Assembly: GCF_000276665.1 (NCBI RefSeq) | Contig: NW_004955473.1 | Coordinates: 4,700,574-4,764,573, forward strand | Source: Chinchilla lanigera | Taxonomy: Eukaryota > Chordata > Mammalia > Rodentia > Chinchillidae | Length of the DNA: 64,000 nt | Direction: 5' to 3' | In this document: positions 26,801 through 32,769 of the stretch, piece after piece | Layout of the letters: each line of letters begins with the position of its first letter | How positions within the stretch are numbered: the first letter of the stretch is position 1 | Program-made: the position numbers and the translations under genes | Notes under the pieces: generated by a model | The model's input: the letters and a program-made list of their open reading frames with translations, nothing else | Told to the model about the DNA's origin: nothing | Databases searched by the model: none

Positions 26801-29800
26801 GTTGAAAGTACTAACTTTTCTGAGAATGGGTTCTCAGATTTCCTTTCAACATCCCTTTTTCAGAGTGTCACAGTATGAATACTTCTGAATTTCAGGAGCA
26901 ACTACAAGTGGTTTATGGTCAGGAAGGAAGATTCTGAAGTCAGATTACCTAAATTCAAATCCTCTTGCTAGTTCTGTGACTTTGGGCAAGTTAATCTCTC
27001 TATGCCTACCTGACTATGAGAATTAAAAAAATACATCATATAGTTATTGTAAAATTAAATAATATATGTAAAATACCTAGAAATACGTGCGACACTTAGC
27101 TCAGTAACTATTATCATTACATTGCTCAAAGTTTAAATGTCCAAATTTACATTTTAACAGACAGTACTTGCTGCCCACCTCCCCACTGCCAATCTGATGT
27201 TAGCACATGTGAGTCACAATCTCTTATTAGAAATAAGGTTTTGCTTTGTTTCTACATAAGAAATTCTCTTCAAGCAAAGAATAATCTTCTATATCAAACA
27301 TGCAGGTGAATGTTTTAGTTATAGGCCACAAAAATAATTGTGAACACTTCAAGAATACTATATACAGAATGTGGAAGAGAGCTCTTTTGAAAAAGTTGTT
27401 GAGGGGCTGGGGATTTAGCTCAGCGGCAAAGCACCTGCCTGGCAAGTGCAAGGTCGTGAGTTCAGTTCCCAGTACCAGAGAAAAACCCAAAAAAGAAAAA
27501 AAAAAAGAAAAGAAAAAGTTGTTGAAAGAAATTCTAAAAAACAAAATACGATTGGATAATATGTCAGTTGCAGCCCAAAATAAGTCTTCGACTAAATACT
27601 ACCTCAACATTTTTAGCTATGCCTACATTTTAAGATTAGAATTAATAGTAAAATGTGACACACATGGTGTAAGAATAGGGATAGAAAAGAAGGACCATGG
27701 CATATCCCCTGAATTTATGGGGAAAAAAAAACACTCTCCATTGACAACTTTAAAGATTTCTTGAAATACTCTTAAATACTGCAGACAGCTCCTATGCTTC
27801 TCCCCAGAACTTTGTTTCCTTCTTTCAACTCTTCTCATTTAGAGTTCACTCTATCAGACTTTACTACATGCTATCTAGCCTTTTAATGAAGATGTGCTCA
27901 GAGTTCAGAGAGCAATAATGAATCAGTGAAAAGGAGGGTGCAGAGTCATAGCAGGGAGACCAAAGGTTCCTTAATGCAATTTACAATTCTGAGCTGATAT
28001 GAAAAAAATAGAGGCATCAGGGCCCTTTTCAGCTAAATGTATTTAATTTAAACTACTACCAATTATTAGTTCATATTCTTCTTACTCTTGGAGCATTAAA
28101 AAATATTCTTGTATGAAGTAACAGTAGTTGGTATTTGATTTTGCTTAGTGTCATTACTTGGCAAAATAAACTTAACTATATTTCTGGGCCCTAAAATTCA
28201 AGTCTAGGAACCACTGGCCAAATCCAATACCACTACTACCATCACTGCCCTACTGGTATCTGATAGTTAAACCTATTTTACTACTTAGAAAAGAATACTG
28301 TATTGCAAACAAACCCTGTATAATGTTTGATCAAGTCTCATTTTTAACAATCCTTTCTCACACTAGGCCAAAAGTCTGTCTTCTTTAATTTTCACCCAGT
28401 CTTTGGAGGCAATATTGAGCAAATGTATTCTTTTTCTCCAGGGCAGTTTTTCAGATATTTAAAGAAAGCTACCATGTTCTCCTAAATCTTATCCTTATCA
28501 GGCTAAATATCCCTGTTTATTTTCTTTATTCTATATATTTTTGTTCAGTTACTCCAACTGAAAATTGCAGTTGCTTTTTTTTTTTGTCTTTTTGAGACAG
28601 GCTCTTGCTATGCAGTTCAGGCTGGCCTTGAGCTCACTTTGTATCCCAGGCTGGTCTCAAACTCGCAATGATCCTCCTGCCTCAGCTTCCCAAGTGCTGG
28701 GATTACAGGTGTGTGCCACCATGCCCGGCTGCAGTTGCTTTTTAAGGGGCCGTATCACACTACTGAATCATTAAATTGAGCTGCTACCTGAATCTTTTAA
28801 ATAAAGCTGTATACATGCATGCGCATTATGTCACATCCATTCTAAGGCCATGCAATATTTTTTAAACTTTCAATTCTTAAATTCAGGCACAAAAATAAAA
28901 ACTTGGATGAGGTTTACCTTCTAGTTGCACCATGTTATTTTCTCTCTTGACCAAGTAAGGTCCCTGAAGACAGATACCATATCTCACAATATTTTTTATA
29001 ATCCTAAGAATAGCTTATACAGAATTGAGTGCACATCCATTAAATAGCTGTTTTTCCAGTGTGATCTCCTTTACCTTCATATTCAACCTCTCTATAAAAA
29101 GATTTCAGGAAAAACCAGAAAAGTAACTTTCTGGACCTGGTCAATGCTAAACACCCTGTACACATTATCCTGATCCCCAGATAGGTTCTGCCTATGAATC
29201 TTCTTCTCTTGCTTTGGTTGCAGATTTGTGTCAAATACCCTAACTTCTCTTAAAATGACTGACTTGAGGGGAGATGGGGCTAACCCCAGATATGGATAAA
29301 AAGAGAGAAATCACGTAAGTTAAAATAGAAATATAGCACCCTAAAATACTTTTATTGAATACAGAATCCAATAAAAATTATCTTTAAAATACAGACATGT
29401 ATTCTGAAGTTCTGAAGAATATTTGATAATCGAATAGTGAAAATGTTCCACAATAGAATTTAAATAGCCCTACACTACTCCAAAGATCTAGTCAGGAAAC
29501 TATGGGTGCTTTTCTCTCTGTCCTTCAAGAAAGAGGAGGTATTAGAGTCTCACATTCAGAAGGTAACAATGGAGAACCAACAAATATTTATTGGAAGCAT
29601 ACTAAATGTTCACACCTGCAATAATAATGTTTTTTAAAAACATAGAAATATGTTCTAACACCAAGACAATATTTGCCATTCAACCTAGTTTTCCTGGGTA
29701 ATTAAGGAGATGGAGCAGTGGTGAAAGTTGTGTGAAATATGGTACCTGCTTTTTAAGAGCTTATAATCTGGTGGAAAAAAGCAAAGTACTGTACTTCATT

Positions 29801-30697
29801 AAAGTTAAATGCTAACCTATGTACGACAACCTAGAAGAGCAAGAAGAGCATGGGAAGGGAGACAATCAGCATGAGCTGGAATAATTTGAAAAAGCTTGTG
29901 GAGGTGAGAGAATTTAAACTGGCCCCTGATACAAGGCAGGTTAACTCCGAATAGGTGCAAGCAAGGGAGGAAATAGGGGAGGTGACAGGATAAACAGACT
30001 CAAGCGTGGGAATAAACACAGGCTGTAGAAGCAGGCATCGATATGGCTTGTGCTGAGAAGCAAATGAAGAAACCAACTTGAACAGAGAATTCACTTGTCA
30101 GCTAACACCAGTATATGGAGTAGGTTATATTGAAAGGTGTATGGGGGGCGCTATAAAATTTTCACAGAGAAGTTACTTGAAATCCACCAAGCTTAATTAG
30201 CCTACTATAGATGCAGCAAGTACAATGGCTGACAAGCAGCTGAGACAGCGAGGCTGGTTTAGGGTGGTATGAAGGAAAGCAGGTAAGGGTGCTTGTTGGC
30301 AGTGAGGTTAGGGGTGAATTTCTGAAATGGAGACCAAAAGGCTAGCACACCATTAAGTAATGGGCAGGGAACGAAGATGCGGGAAGTGTTCATGACGACT
30401 CTAAGCGTCTATCGCCTGACAGAAAACTAGAAATGTCCCTGCCGTTACCTTGACCGAGCAACTATTTCATGTTGATAATAACTGTCATCCCAATCAAGTA
30501 ACTGAACTGCATTTTAACAGATGCCTTCTACGCCTTGCCATCAGGAGCGGCAGGGGAGAAACTGAAGGGGCCCCTCTTTCAACAGCATCCCTCACACTAA
30601 TACAATGGAGGTGTTTGCTTACTCCGCTTACAATCACGGCCGCCGTTGCAAACTTCACCCTTAGAAAAATTAGGATTATTCCAGGAAAGATACCCAT
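4045..30697 (-). CDS. SLC25A14: SLC25A14 (UCP5/BMCP1) mitochondrial carrier, 3'-partial, eight coding exons
   Basis: Member of the SLC25 mitochondrial carrier family, acting in the inner membrane and highest in brain. It was described as an uncoupling protein and more recently as an anion/dicarboxylate carrier. Coding exons on the minus strand are 30697-30623, 25735-25642, 24445-24298, 21482-21388, 19801-19716, 12762-12667, 5100-4976 and 4180-4045. Joined, they give 285 codons with no stop or frameshift, and every junction is GT-AG with matching phase. The three carrier signatures (P-x-D-x-x-K/R) are all present: PVDLTK (60-65), PTDVLK (161-166) and PVDVVR (255-260). The N-terminal MGIFPG extension and the motif [13 protein letters not shown] mark it as SLC25A14 rather than its paralogue SLC25A30. 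The human protein has 325 residues. The missing ~40 C-terminal residues are not encoded in 1-4044, so the last exon(s) lie outside the window. Introns run from 0.8 to 7.6 kb. Family and gene identity are very secure; transport function comes from family knowledge. Confidence 0.97.
4976..5100 (-). CDS. SLC25A14: SLC25A14 exon, residues 199-240 (helix 4)
   Basis: Acceptor TTTTGTAG, donor GTAAGT. The 125 bases encode [20 protein letters not shown] then [11 protein letters not shown] and [10 protein letters not shown]. These cover helix 4 and the start of helix 5. The last valine codon is split GT|T with the next exon. Confidence 0.96.
5975..6382 (+). mobile_element. Solo LTR of a class I-type endogenous retrovirus (LTR family 1)
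   Basis: Inserted in the L1 between direct repeats TACAACT (5968-5974 and 6383-6389). It carries CTGCACATGGACTTCTTGCA, an AATAAA signal near 6261 and a 3' segment AGGACAGAAAGAACCTAGAG. The ends are not clean TG...CA. It is related to the LTR at 53730-54310. No viral genes are present. Confidence 0.65.
6424..6514 (+). repeat. ID-type SINE
   Basis: GCAGCTCAGTGGTAGAGTAC ... CATCCCCAGCACAAC, flanked by the target duplication AATGAAGTACT (6413-6423 and 6515-6525). Confidence 0.85.
6602..7050 (-). mobile_element. MaLR-like LTR repeat (family A), inverse
   Basis: Related to the copies at 7856-8308 (opposite orientation), 10697-11029 and 37115-37575. Shared blocks include GGTTTGTTTAGTTTACAGTT, TCATGGTGGGCAGAAGACAG and a terminal CAAGCCATAA. 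ATATCA is repeated at the two L1 junctions. Confidence 0.6.
7632..7848 (+). repeat. B1-dID dimer SINE
   Basis: B1 half (CATGTTGGTGCACACCTCTA ... AGACCCTGTCTTAAAATTT), an A-rich linker, then a truncated ID half (ACTGGGAATGCAGCTCAGTG ... TTCAATCGCCAGT) and an A-tail. Confidence 0.9.
7856..8308 (+). mobile_element. MaLR-like LTR repeat (family A), forward
   Basis: Full-length-looking copy from GATGTTCCCCCCAAAGCCTC to GTCTCAGCAATGAGGAAAAG, with AACTGTGAGCTAACTGCACC before the 3' end. It is the reverse complement of the type seen at 6602 and 10697. Confidence 0.6.
8309..9130. other. Intronic DNA, no clear feature
   Basis: 8730-8990 looks like a decayed DNA-transposon fragment, but I cannot name it. 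The two overlapping short open frames at 8798-9105 are not credible genes. Confidence 0.4.
9134..9312 (+). repeat. B1 SINE
   Basis: GCTGGGTGTGGCACACACCT ... AACCTGTCTCAAAAAAAG, with a short internal duplication near the 3' end. Confidence 0.85.
9450..10076 (+). mobile_element. Old L1 3' end
   Basis: L1 ORF2 end and 3' UTR: CATATGATCCAGCAATGCTA, CATTCACAATAGCCAAAAGG, TGGAATATTATTCAGCCTTA, then 3' UTR. No open frame is left. Confidence 0.85.
10079..10203 (+). repeat. Young ID-type SINE
   Basis: Near-consensus for the young subfamily: GGGGCTGGGGATTTAGCTCA, box B GTTCGGTTCCCGGTACCGG, long A-rich tail. Confidence 0.95.
10204..10355 (+). repeat. B1 SINE
   Basis: GCCAGGCGTGCCATTGCACA ... AAGACCCTGTCTCAAAAAA, directly after an ID tail. 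Confidence 0.9.
10362..10535 (+). repeat. B1 SINE
   Basis: GCTGGACATGGTGGCACAGG ... GCGAGACCCTGTCTCAAAAA, in tandem with the B1 just before it. Confidence 0.92.
10654..11066. mobile_element. Small hAT-type DNA transposon, split by a MaLR-like LTR
   Basis: Ends CAGTGGTGGCGAAC (10654-10667) and GTTCACCATCACTG (11053-11066) are 14-base terminal inverted repeats with two mismatches. A 333-bp LTR-like repeat occupies 10697-11029. Confidence 0.6.
10697..11029 (-). mobile_element. MaLR-like LTR repeat (family A), inverse
   Basis: Starts TGTTAT and ends ATAACA, an LTR-like inverted TG...CA boundary. The body (GGTTTATTTAGCTCACAGTT, TCATGGAGGCAGAAGATAGC) matches the 6602-7050 copy. Confidence 0.65.
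11067..12233. other. Intronic DNA, nothing recognised
   Basis: AT-rich single-copy-looking intron. There is a short TATATGTATATACAC simple repeat near 11770. Confidence 0.6.
12234..12310 (+). repeat. Old ID-type SINE
   Basis: GCAGTGTAGTGGTAGAGTGC ... GGGTTTGACCTCCAACGCC. Box A and box B are decayed. Confidence 0.7.
12667..12762 (-). CDS. SLC25A14: SLC25A14 exon, residues 167-198
   Basis: Acceptor TTATTTTAG, donor GTGAGT. The 96 bases are a whole number of codons (32) and encode [20 protein letters not shown] then [12 protein letters not shown], the matrix loop of the second carrier repeat. Both flanking introns are phase 0, so skipping this exon would keep the frame. It lies between the two longest introns, about 7.0 and 7.6 kb. 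Confidence 0.96.
12763..13621. other. Intronic DNA, nothing recognised
   Basis: AT-rich intron upstream of the 12667-12762 exon. No repeat or gene signal seen. Confidence 0.55.
13632..14966 (+). repeat. B1-dID dimer SINE split by an L1 insertion
   Basis: B1 half at 13632-13722 (5'-truncated, starting CCAGCACTCTGAGAGGCTGA). ID half at 14876-14966 (GGGTTGGGAATGAAGCTCAG ... TTCAATTCCCAGTACCAC, A-tail). The outer target duplication CTAGTGGCTC lies at 13622-13631 and 14967-14976, so the two halves are one element. An L1 fills the linker. Confidence 0.85.
13723..14875 (+). mobile_element. Young 5'-truncated L1 (ORF2 C-terminus, 3' UTR, (AAAAT)n tail)
   Basis: From about 13726 to 14426 the frame stays open through the ORF2 C-terminal region (for example [45 protein letters not shown]). 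It stops at 14424-14426 and is followed by a ~400-bp 3' UTR and an (AAAAT)n tail. The upstream B1 supplies an in-frame ATG at 13698, giving a chance 242-codon frame. The L1 is truncated and lacks the reverse transcriptase and endonuclease domains. The intact frame suggests recent insertion. Confidence 0.9.
14977..15550. other. Intronic DNA, nothing recognised
   Basis: AT-rich; no feature supported. Confidence 0.55.
15551..15885 (-). mobile_element. MER2-like Tigger DNA transposon, inverse
   Basis: ATATTCAGGAAAATTTTGCA, ATTAGGTGTTATAAGTAGTA, CTGGAACCAATCCTGTCATG and TGAGGGATGGCTGCACTTC match the MER2 (TcMar-Tigger) pattern in reverse. Non-autonomous and diverged. Confidence 0.75.
16115..16342 (+). 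mobile_element. hAT-Charlie non-autonomous DNA transposon
   Basis: CAGGGGTCAACAGACTTTCT at the left and GTTTGTCAGCCCTGCT at the right are terminal inverted repeats. The middle has AATAAAACTTTACTTACCAC. Typical MER-type Charlie derivative. Confidence 0.8.
16551..16640 (+). repeat. ID-type SINE
   Basis: GCCAGGATATAGCCCACTGG ... GAGTTTGATTCCTGGTACC; C-run plus A-tail. Confidence 0.85.
16674..16818 (+). repeat. B1 SINE
   Basis: GCCGGGCGTGGTGGAACACA ... AAGACCCTGTCTCAAAAAT. Confidence 0.95.
16822..17015 (+). repeat. B1-dID dimer SINE
   Basis: B1 half GCCAGCTATGCATGGCAGTG ... GATACCCTATCATAAAAT, then the ID half GGGGCTAGGGATATGGAACA ... CAATCCCCAGTAC, AAAG-rich tail. Confidence 0.88.
17232..17410 (+). 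repeat. B1 SINE with (ATAC/ATAA)n tail
   Basis: GGCTAGGTGTGGTGGCGCAC ... GAGACCCTGTCTCAAATAA, followed by an ATACATACATA tail. Confidence 0.93.
17752..17925 (+). mobile_element. MER5-like DNA transposon
   Basis: CATGTATCAAAATCACCTAG, ACTGCTGGGCCCCGCCTCAC and a 3' part with TTGAAAATCACTACC. Old. Confidence 0.6.
18148..18240 (-). repeat. B1 SINE fragment, inverse
   Basis: TTTTTTGAGACAGGGCCTCA ... GGAATTATAGGCATGTGATA. Confidence 0.85.
18241..19459. other. Intronic DNA, nothing recognised
   Basis: AT-rich sequence, apparently unique; short open frames only. Confidence 0.55.
19460..19690 (-). repeat. MIR SINE, inverse
   Basis: CACTTTACAAATGAGGAAAC and TGATTTATTCAAGATTTTAT are the reverse MIR core. 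It ends about 26 bases from the donor side of the SLC25A14 exon at 19716. Confidence 0.7.
19716..19801 (-). CDS. SLC25A14: SLC25A14 exon, residues 138-166 (helix 3, second signature)
   Basis: Acceptor TTTTTACAG, donor GTAAGAG. The 86 bases encode [19 protein letters not shown] and IANPTDVLK, which is transmembrane helix 3 and the first half of the second carrier signature. The signature continues across the next splice junction (K|IRMQAQG). The exon ends on a complete codon. Its donor lies next to an old MIR element in inverse orientation (19460-19690). Confidence 0.96.
19802..20330. other. Intronic DNA, nothing recognised
   Basis: No repeat or gene signal seen. Confidence 0.5.
20334..20405 (-). 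repeat. Old ID-type SINE, inverse
   Basis: CGCTAGGGACTGTACCCAGA ... TAGAGACTCTGAGCTACACA, a decayed inverse ID. Confidence 0.65.
20990..21180 (-). repeat. B1-dID dimer SINE, inverse
   Basis: The dID half (GGTACTGCAGACTAAACTCA ... ATATTCCCCAGTC), a T-tract, then the B1 half (TTTGAGATAGGATCTCATTA ... CACCACCACACCAAGCAGG). Confidence 0.88.
21388..21482 (-). CDS. SLC25A14: SLC25A14 exon, residues 107-138 (helix 2)
   Basis: Acceptor TTGGGCAG and donor GTCAGT. The 95 bases encode [20 protein letters not shown] followed by [11 protein letters not shown], the second helix of repeat 1 and the loop after it. The glycine and aspartate codons split at the two ends are completed correctly by the adjacent exons. 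The donor GTCAGT is weaker than the others in this gene. Skipping this 95-base exon alone would shift the frame. Confidence 0.96.
21590..22262 (+). mobile_element. L1 ORF2 fragment, decayed
   Basis: L1 ORF2-like nucleotide stretches (CTACAATGGAATCAAACTAG, CAAGAGTGCTGAGAGAAATT, GAAACTAGAAAAAGAAGAGG), sense to plus. No frame survives. Confidence 0.75.
22272..22400 (-). repeat. B1 SINE, inverse
   Basis: GTTTTGAAACAAGATCTTGC ... GTGTGCCACCACACCCTGCC. Confidence 0.9.
22440..22516 (-). repeat. ID-type SINE, inverse
   Basis: GGTAGTACTAAGGATTGAAC ... CACTCTAACAATGAGCTGGA. It lies on the wrong side of the B1 to be part of one dimer. Confidence 0.75.
22605..22862 (+). mobile_element. MLT1-like MaLR LTR fragment
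   Basis: CACATGTTGAAACCCTGAAC, GGTATTAGGAAGCAGGGGCT and GAATGGGATTAGTGTCCTTA follow the MLT1 pattern. 3' end missing. Confidence 0.75.
22880..23155 (+). mobile_element. L1 3' UTR, same subfamily as 14579-14830
   Basis: Close match to the 3' UTR of the young L1 (TTCTATGCTGAAAGAAACTG, GAGAAACCACTTTGAAGATA) with an A-rich tail. Strongly 5'-truncated. Confidence 0.9.
23156..23630 (+). mobile_element. L1 ORF2 fragment with a B1-dID insertion
   Basis: TCAGGCCCAGACAACTTCAC and CCTAGTACCAAAACCCGACA (L1 ORF2). L1 resumes after the SINE with AACAAATTGAATCCAGCAAC. Confidence 0.75.
23335..23524 (+). repeat. B1-dID dimer SINE
   Basis: GCCAGGCATGGTGGCACATG, then AGGGCTAAGGATGTAGCTCA and a box-B-like TCAATCTCCAGTACC, A-tail. 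Confidence 0.9.
23631..24297. other. Intronic DNA, nothing recognised
   Basis: No feature supported. Confidence 0.5.
24298..24445 (-). CDS. SLC25A14: SLC25A14 exon, residues 57-106 (first carrier signature)
   Basis: Acceptor TATAG at 24446; donor GTAAGA at 24297. The 148 bases carry the first signature [13 protein letters not shown], then the matrix loop ([20 protein letters not shown]) and the start of helix 2 (LALYS). The proline and acidic/basic residues of P-x-D-x-x-K are intact. Phases 1 and 2 match the neighbouring exons. At one position it reads DVRF where I recall human DARF. Confidence 0.96.
24446..25641. other. Intronic DNA between SLC25A14 exons, repeat-poor
   Basis: 1.2 kb of AT-rich sequence with no recognisable transposon, unusual for this window. 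Confidence 0.5.
25642..25735 (-). CDS. SLC25A14: SLC25A14 exon, residues 26-57 (first transmembrane helix start)
   Basis: Preceded by a T-rich tract and AG, and followed by donor GTAAG. The 94 bases encode [20 protein letters not shown] and continue into [10 protein letters not shown]. The exon ends after the first base of a glycine codon (phase 1). The segment from MSGLNWKPF onwards is the conserved start of the first carrier repeat and enters transmembrane helix 1. The exon lies 4.9 kb downstream of the start exon. Confidence 0.96.
25736..26589. other. Intronic DNA, nothing recognised
   Basis: Contains a pyrimidine-rich stretch (26335-26560). No gene or repeat identified. Confidence 0.5.
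26590..26775 (+). mobile_element. MER5-like DNA transposon, decayed
   Basis: GTCATCTAGAATGTGTATTA, CCCAGAGCTTCTGATTGATG and ACACTTAAGAACTAAAGCTC. Confidence 0.55.
26930..27115 (+). repeat. MIR SINE
   Basis: TTCTGTGACTTTGGGCAAGT core, then ATGAGAATTAAAAAAATAC and ACTTAGCTCAGTAACTATTA. Confidence 0.75.
27403..27511 (+). repeat. Young ID-type SINE
   Basis: GGGGCTGGGGATTTAGCTCA ... GTTCAGTTCCCAGTACCAG, long A-rich tail. Target duplication GAAAAAGTTGTTGA at 27389-27402 and 27512-27525. Confidence 0.95.
27526..28568. other. Intronic DNA, nothing recognised
   Basis: Repeat-poor; no feature supported. Confidence 0.5.
28570..28735 (-). repeat. B1 SINE, inverse
   Basis: TTTTGTCTTTTTGAGACAGG ... TGTGCCACCATGCCCGGCTG; full-length. 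GCAGTTGCTTTTT flanks both sides. Confidence 0.95.
28740..30529. other. 5' part of the first coding intron, nothing recognised
   Basis: Repeat-poor sequence just downstream of the promoter. It could hold intronic regulatory sites, but none is identifiable by eye. Confidence 0.45.
30623..30697 (-). CDS. SLC25A14: SLC25A14 first coding exon, residues 1-25
   Basis: The ATG at 30697 opens a hydrophobic N-terminus (MGIFPG, then IILIFL) that is specific to SLC25A14. The 75 coding bases end with codons for Val-Ser-Gly, followed by donor GTAAGC at 30622. The VS codons are themselves GTAAGC, at 30631, so a second donor sits nine bases upstream. Using it would remove residues 23-25, which matches the described short isoform UCP5S. 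The exon must extend upstream as 5' UTR. Its acceptor, if it has one, is not clear in the GC-rich sequence up to 30840. A second in-frame Met (residue 36) lies in the next exon, where SLC25A30 begins. Confidence 0.95.
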
Positions 30698-30997
30698 TCA
30701 CCCTCTGGGTAGCAGGATCTTGCCAGTTCCTCAGCTGTCGAGCGAGTTCTTGGAGAGACTGGAGGCGCCTGAAGGAGGCGGCCGCCCAGGGGGGTCGAAG
30801 AAGCAGGGCTCAATCGAAGAAGTAAAACCACCGTTGCCAGAAGAGTGAAAGACAGGGAAGGGGCTGGACTGAGGGGAGAGAGATCAAAGGACTGTTAAGC
30901 CCCGCCCAGGGCCGGGAACCAGGCCAGCCCGGCCCCGCGCGGCCTGGCGCGGCCCAGCCCCGCTCCCCAGCCTGGAAGTCCAGGAGCTCCCCCTCAC

Positions 30998-31075
30998 CTG
31001 TTCGGGCTCCGCAGACGACTGGGAAGCCGAGGCTGCCACAGTCGGAAACGCCACCGCAACGCCAACCCGGAAGCA
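30998..31075 (-). other. SLC25A14: Probable non-coding first exon of SLC25A14
   Basis: A strong donor on the minus strand, AACAG|GTGAGG, with the last exon base at 30998, lies about 300 bases upstream of the start codon inside the CpG island. This fits the family pattern of a non-coding first exon spliced to the exon carrying the ATG. The transcription start is not defined by the sequence. I put it near the ETS-like site at 31067-31073. Confidence 0.6.
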
Positions 31076-31101
31076 TTGCTGTCAGCGGAAGTAACCAAGG
31101 T

Positions 31102-31115
31102 GTCGCCTCGGCAAC
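31102..31115. promoter_or_regulatory. RFX X-box-like site
   Basis: GTCGCC-TC-GGCAAC is an imperfect palindrome with a two-base spacer. It fits the RFX-factor X-box pattern (GTNNCC N2 GGCAAC) and lies just upstream of the probable SLC25A14 first exon beside two ETS cores. Motif match only. Confidence 0.4.
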
Positions 31116-31375
31116 GGCCTCCGCCCCCTTCAAGACTGAAAAAGAAGGCGCGAAATAAGAGGCAGCTTCACGGGTCCAAAGGTGGGCCTCGGGAAGGCTG
31201 CAGGGGCGGGAAAGGGAACGGCCGCAAAGGCTCAGGGGGGCAACCTGACTTTCGGGAGTTACGGGGGAAGGGCGCTAAGGCGTGAGAATTTGACAGCATC
31301 TGCAGTTTCTGTGCTCGCCAGCGGGGGCAGAGGTGTCGCTGTCACCGCGTTACTCACCTACCTGGCACGTACAAA

Positions 31376-31541
31376 GGCCAGGCGTGGTGGCGCAGGCTGG
31401 TAATCCCAAGCACTCTGGAGGCTGAGGCAGGAGGATCGTTGCGAGTTCGAGGCCAGCCGGGGCTACAACGTGAGCTCAAGGCCAGCCTGAACTGCATAGC
31501 GAGACACTGTCTCAAAAAGACAAAAAAAAAAAAAAAAAACC
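31376..31541 (+). repeat. B1 SINE inside the CpG island
   Basis: GGCCAGGCGTGGTGGCGCAG ... GAGACACTGTCTCAAAAAGA plus an A-tail. It keeps many CpGs (GCGAGTTCGAGG). Confidence 0.95.
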
Positions 31542-31904
31542 TAGCGGAGGCAGTGCTAAAAGGACCCCCGGAGTCACGCGGCGCGAGAGGAGGGGCCAGC
31601 GCAGGGAGGAGCGCGAGGGGGAGCAGCGAGGGGCGGAGCAAACGGAGTGCGGGGCGGGGGCTGGAGAAGCCCTGGCGCAGGGAGGGAAAGGCTGGAGAGG
31701 CTAGGGGGCGCCAAGGGAGCGAGGAAGTCTGCGTGCGCTGGGTAGGAAAAAGGAAGGCAAGACAAAATGCTTAAAACACAAGTGAGAAAATGAGGAATAG
31801 TGGCTGAACTTAATTTTGCGAGGCACCTGGCTCCGAAAGAAAATCAGGATAGAGAAGTAAACCTCAGCGCCTCTTCAAAGTCAGAAATTAGAGACTGAAG
31901 CCTG

Positions 31905-31996
31905 GAAATGTAGCTCAGCTGTACAACGCCTGCTTGGCAAGTGCAAGGTCGTGAGTTCGAGTCCTGATAGCAACCCCCGCCACAAAAAAAAAAAAG
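31905..31996 (+). repeat. ID-type SINE
   Basis: GCCTGGAAATGTAGCTCAGC ... GTTCGAGTCCTGATAGC, A-tail. Confidence 0.9.
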
Positions 31997-32260
31997 AAAT
32001 TAGTGAATGAAAATTTACAGAACCTGTACTCGAAGCTGTTGGTTTAGGCAGAAACTTAAGAGCAAATTGGAAACAGAAAATAGGACTGTAGAAAGTTAAA
32101 GAATTTAAAGAAGAGAGGTGTTTAGTAACGGGGTTTAGTTACTTGACTCCTCACAATCTGCGTCAAGGTGAGAGCCTGGTGCCTGGTTTTAGTGGCCAGG
32201 GCCGCTGTAAGTCAAAACAGCAAAGTTGCCGGGACAAGACCGTTAGCCAATAAGCCACAC

Positions 32261-32293
<33 letters not shown>

Positions 32294-32440
32294 ATTTTTG
32301 AGACAAAGTCTCGCTGTGTAGTTTATGCTGGCCTTGAGTTTCCTATGTAGTCCAAGCTGTCCTCAAACTCACCACAGTCCTCCTGCCTGTGCTTCCCTAA
32401 TGCTGGGCTTATAGGTGTGCACCACCGTGCCTGGCTACTA
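32261..32440 (-). repeat. B1 SINE, inverse, with (TGAT)n
   Basis: (GATT)n tetranucleotide tract at 32261-32293, then TTTTTGAGACAAAGTCTCGC ... CACCACCGTGCCTGGCTAC. Confidence 0.92.
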
Positions 32441-32512
32441 CAACCGAATTCTAAACCTCAAGTGAAGGCTTCTTTCAGATGAGAGTGAGCAATAATAGGT
32501 TTACTGTTTAAG

Positions 32513-32600
32513 GGCTGGGGATATAACTCAGTGGCATAAGTTCCTGCCTGGCAAGCGCAAGGTCCTGAGTTCGATTCCCAGTACCAAAAAAAAAAAAAGT
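32513..32600 (+). repeat. ID-type SINE
   Basis: GGGCTGGGGATATAACTCAG ... GAGTTCGATTCCCAGTACC, A-tail. Confidence 0.93.
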
Positions 32601-32769
32601 CAAAGGTTTACTGTTTATATTACAAGTGGGAGTCAGTCTGTGTAAGGCACTCGGCCCTTATTTATTGAATAAGCAAATTTTAAAATTTCTTTTTCCCTAA
32701 AGGATCTTTCTCGTTTTAGTTCAGATATCTCAAATTTTTTTCTTTTAAAAATTTCTTCAGGCAATATCA

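Larger units (their letters stand above)
30530..31790. promoter_or_regulatory. CpG-island promoter of SLC25A14, split by a B1 SINE
   Basis: GC- and CpG-rich block surrounded by AT-rich DNA. The dense parts are 30770-31130 and 31550-31760, separated by a B1 insertion at 31376-31540. There is no TATA box. GC boxes (GGGCGG and its complement) occur at several places, including 31631-31636 and 31651-31660. Two ETS-type cores (CCGGAAG at 31067-31073, GCGGAAGT at 31085-31092) and an X-box-like site lie next to the putative first exon. Confidence 0.85.

Noticed and set aside
30450..30848. 132-codon plus-strand open frame over the start exon
   Set aside because: It lies antisense to the SLC25A14 start exon and CpG island; GC-driven, no domain.
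31439..31774. 111-codon plus-strand frame in the GC-rich block
   Set aside because: It starts inside a B1 SINE and is rich in R/G/A/S; an artefact of GC content.
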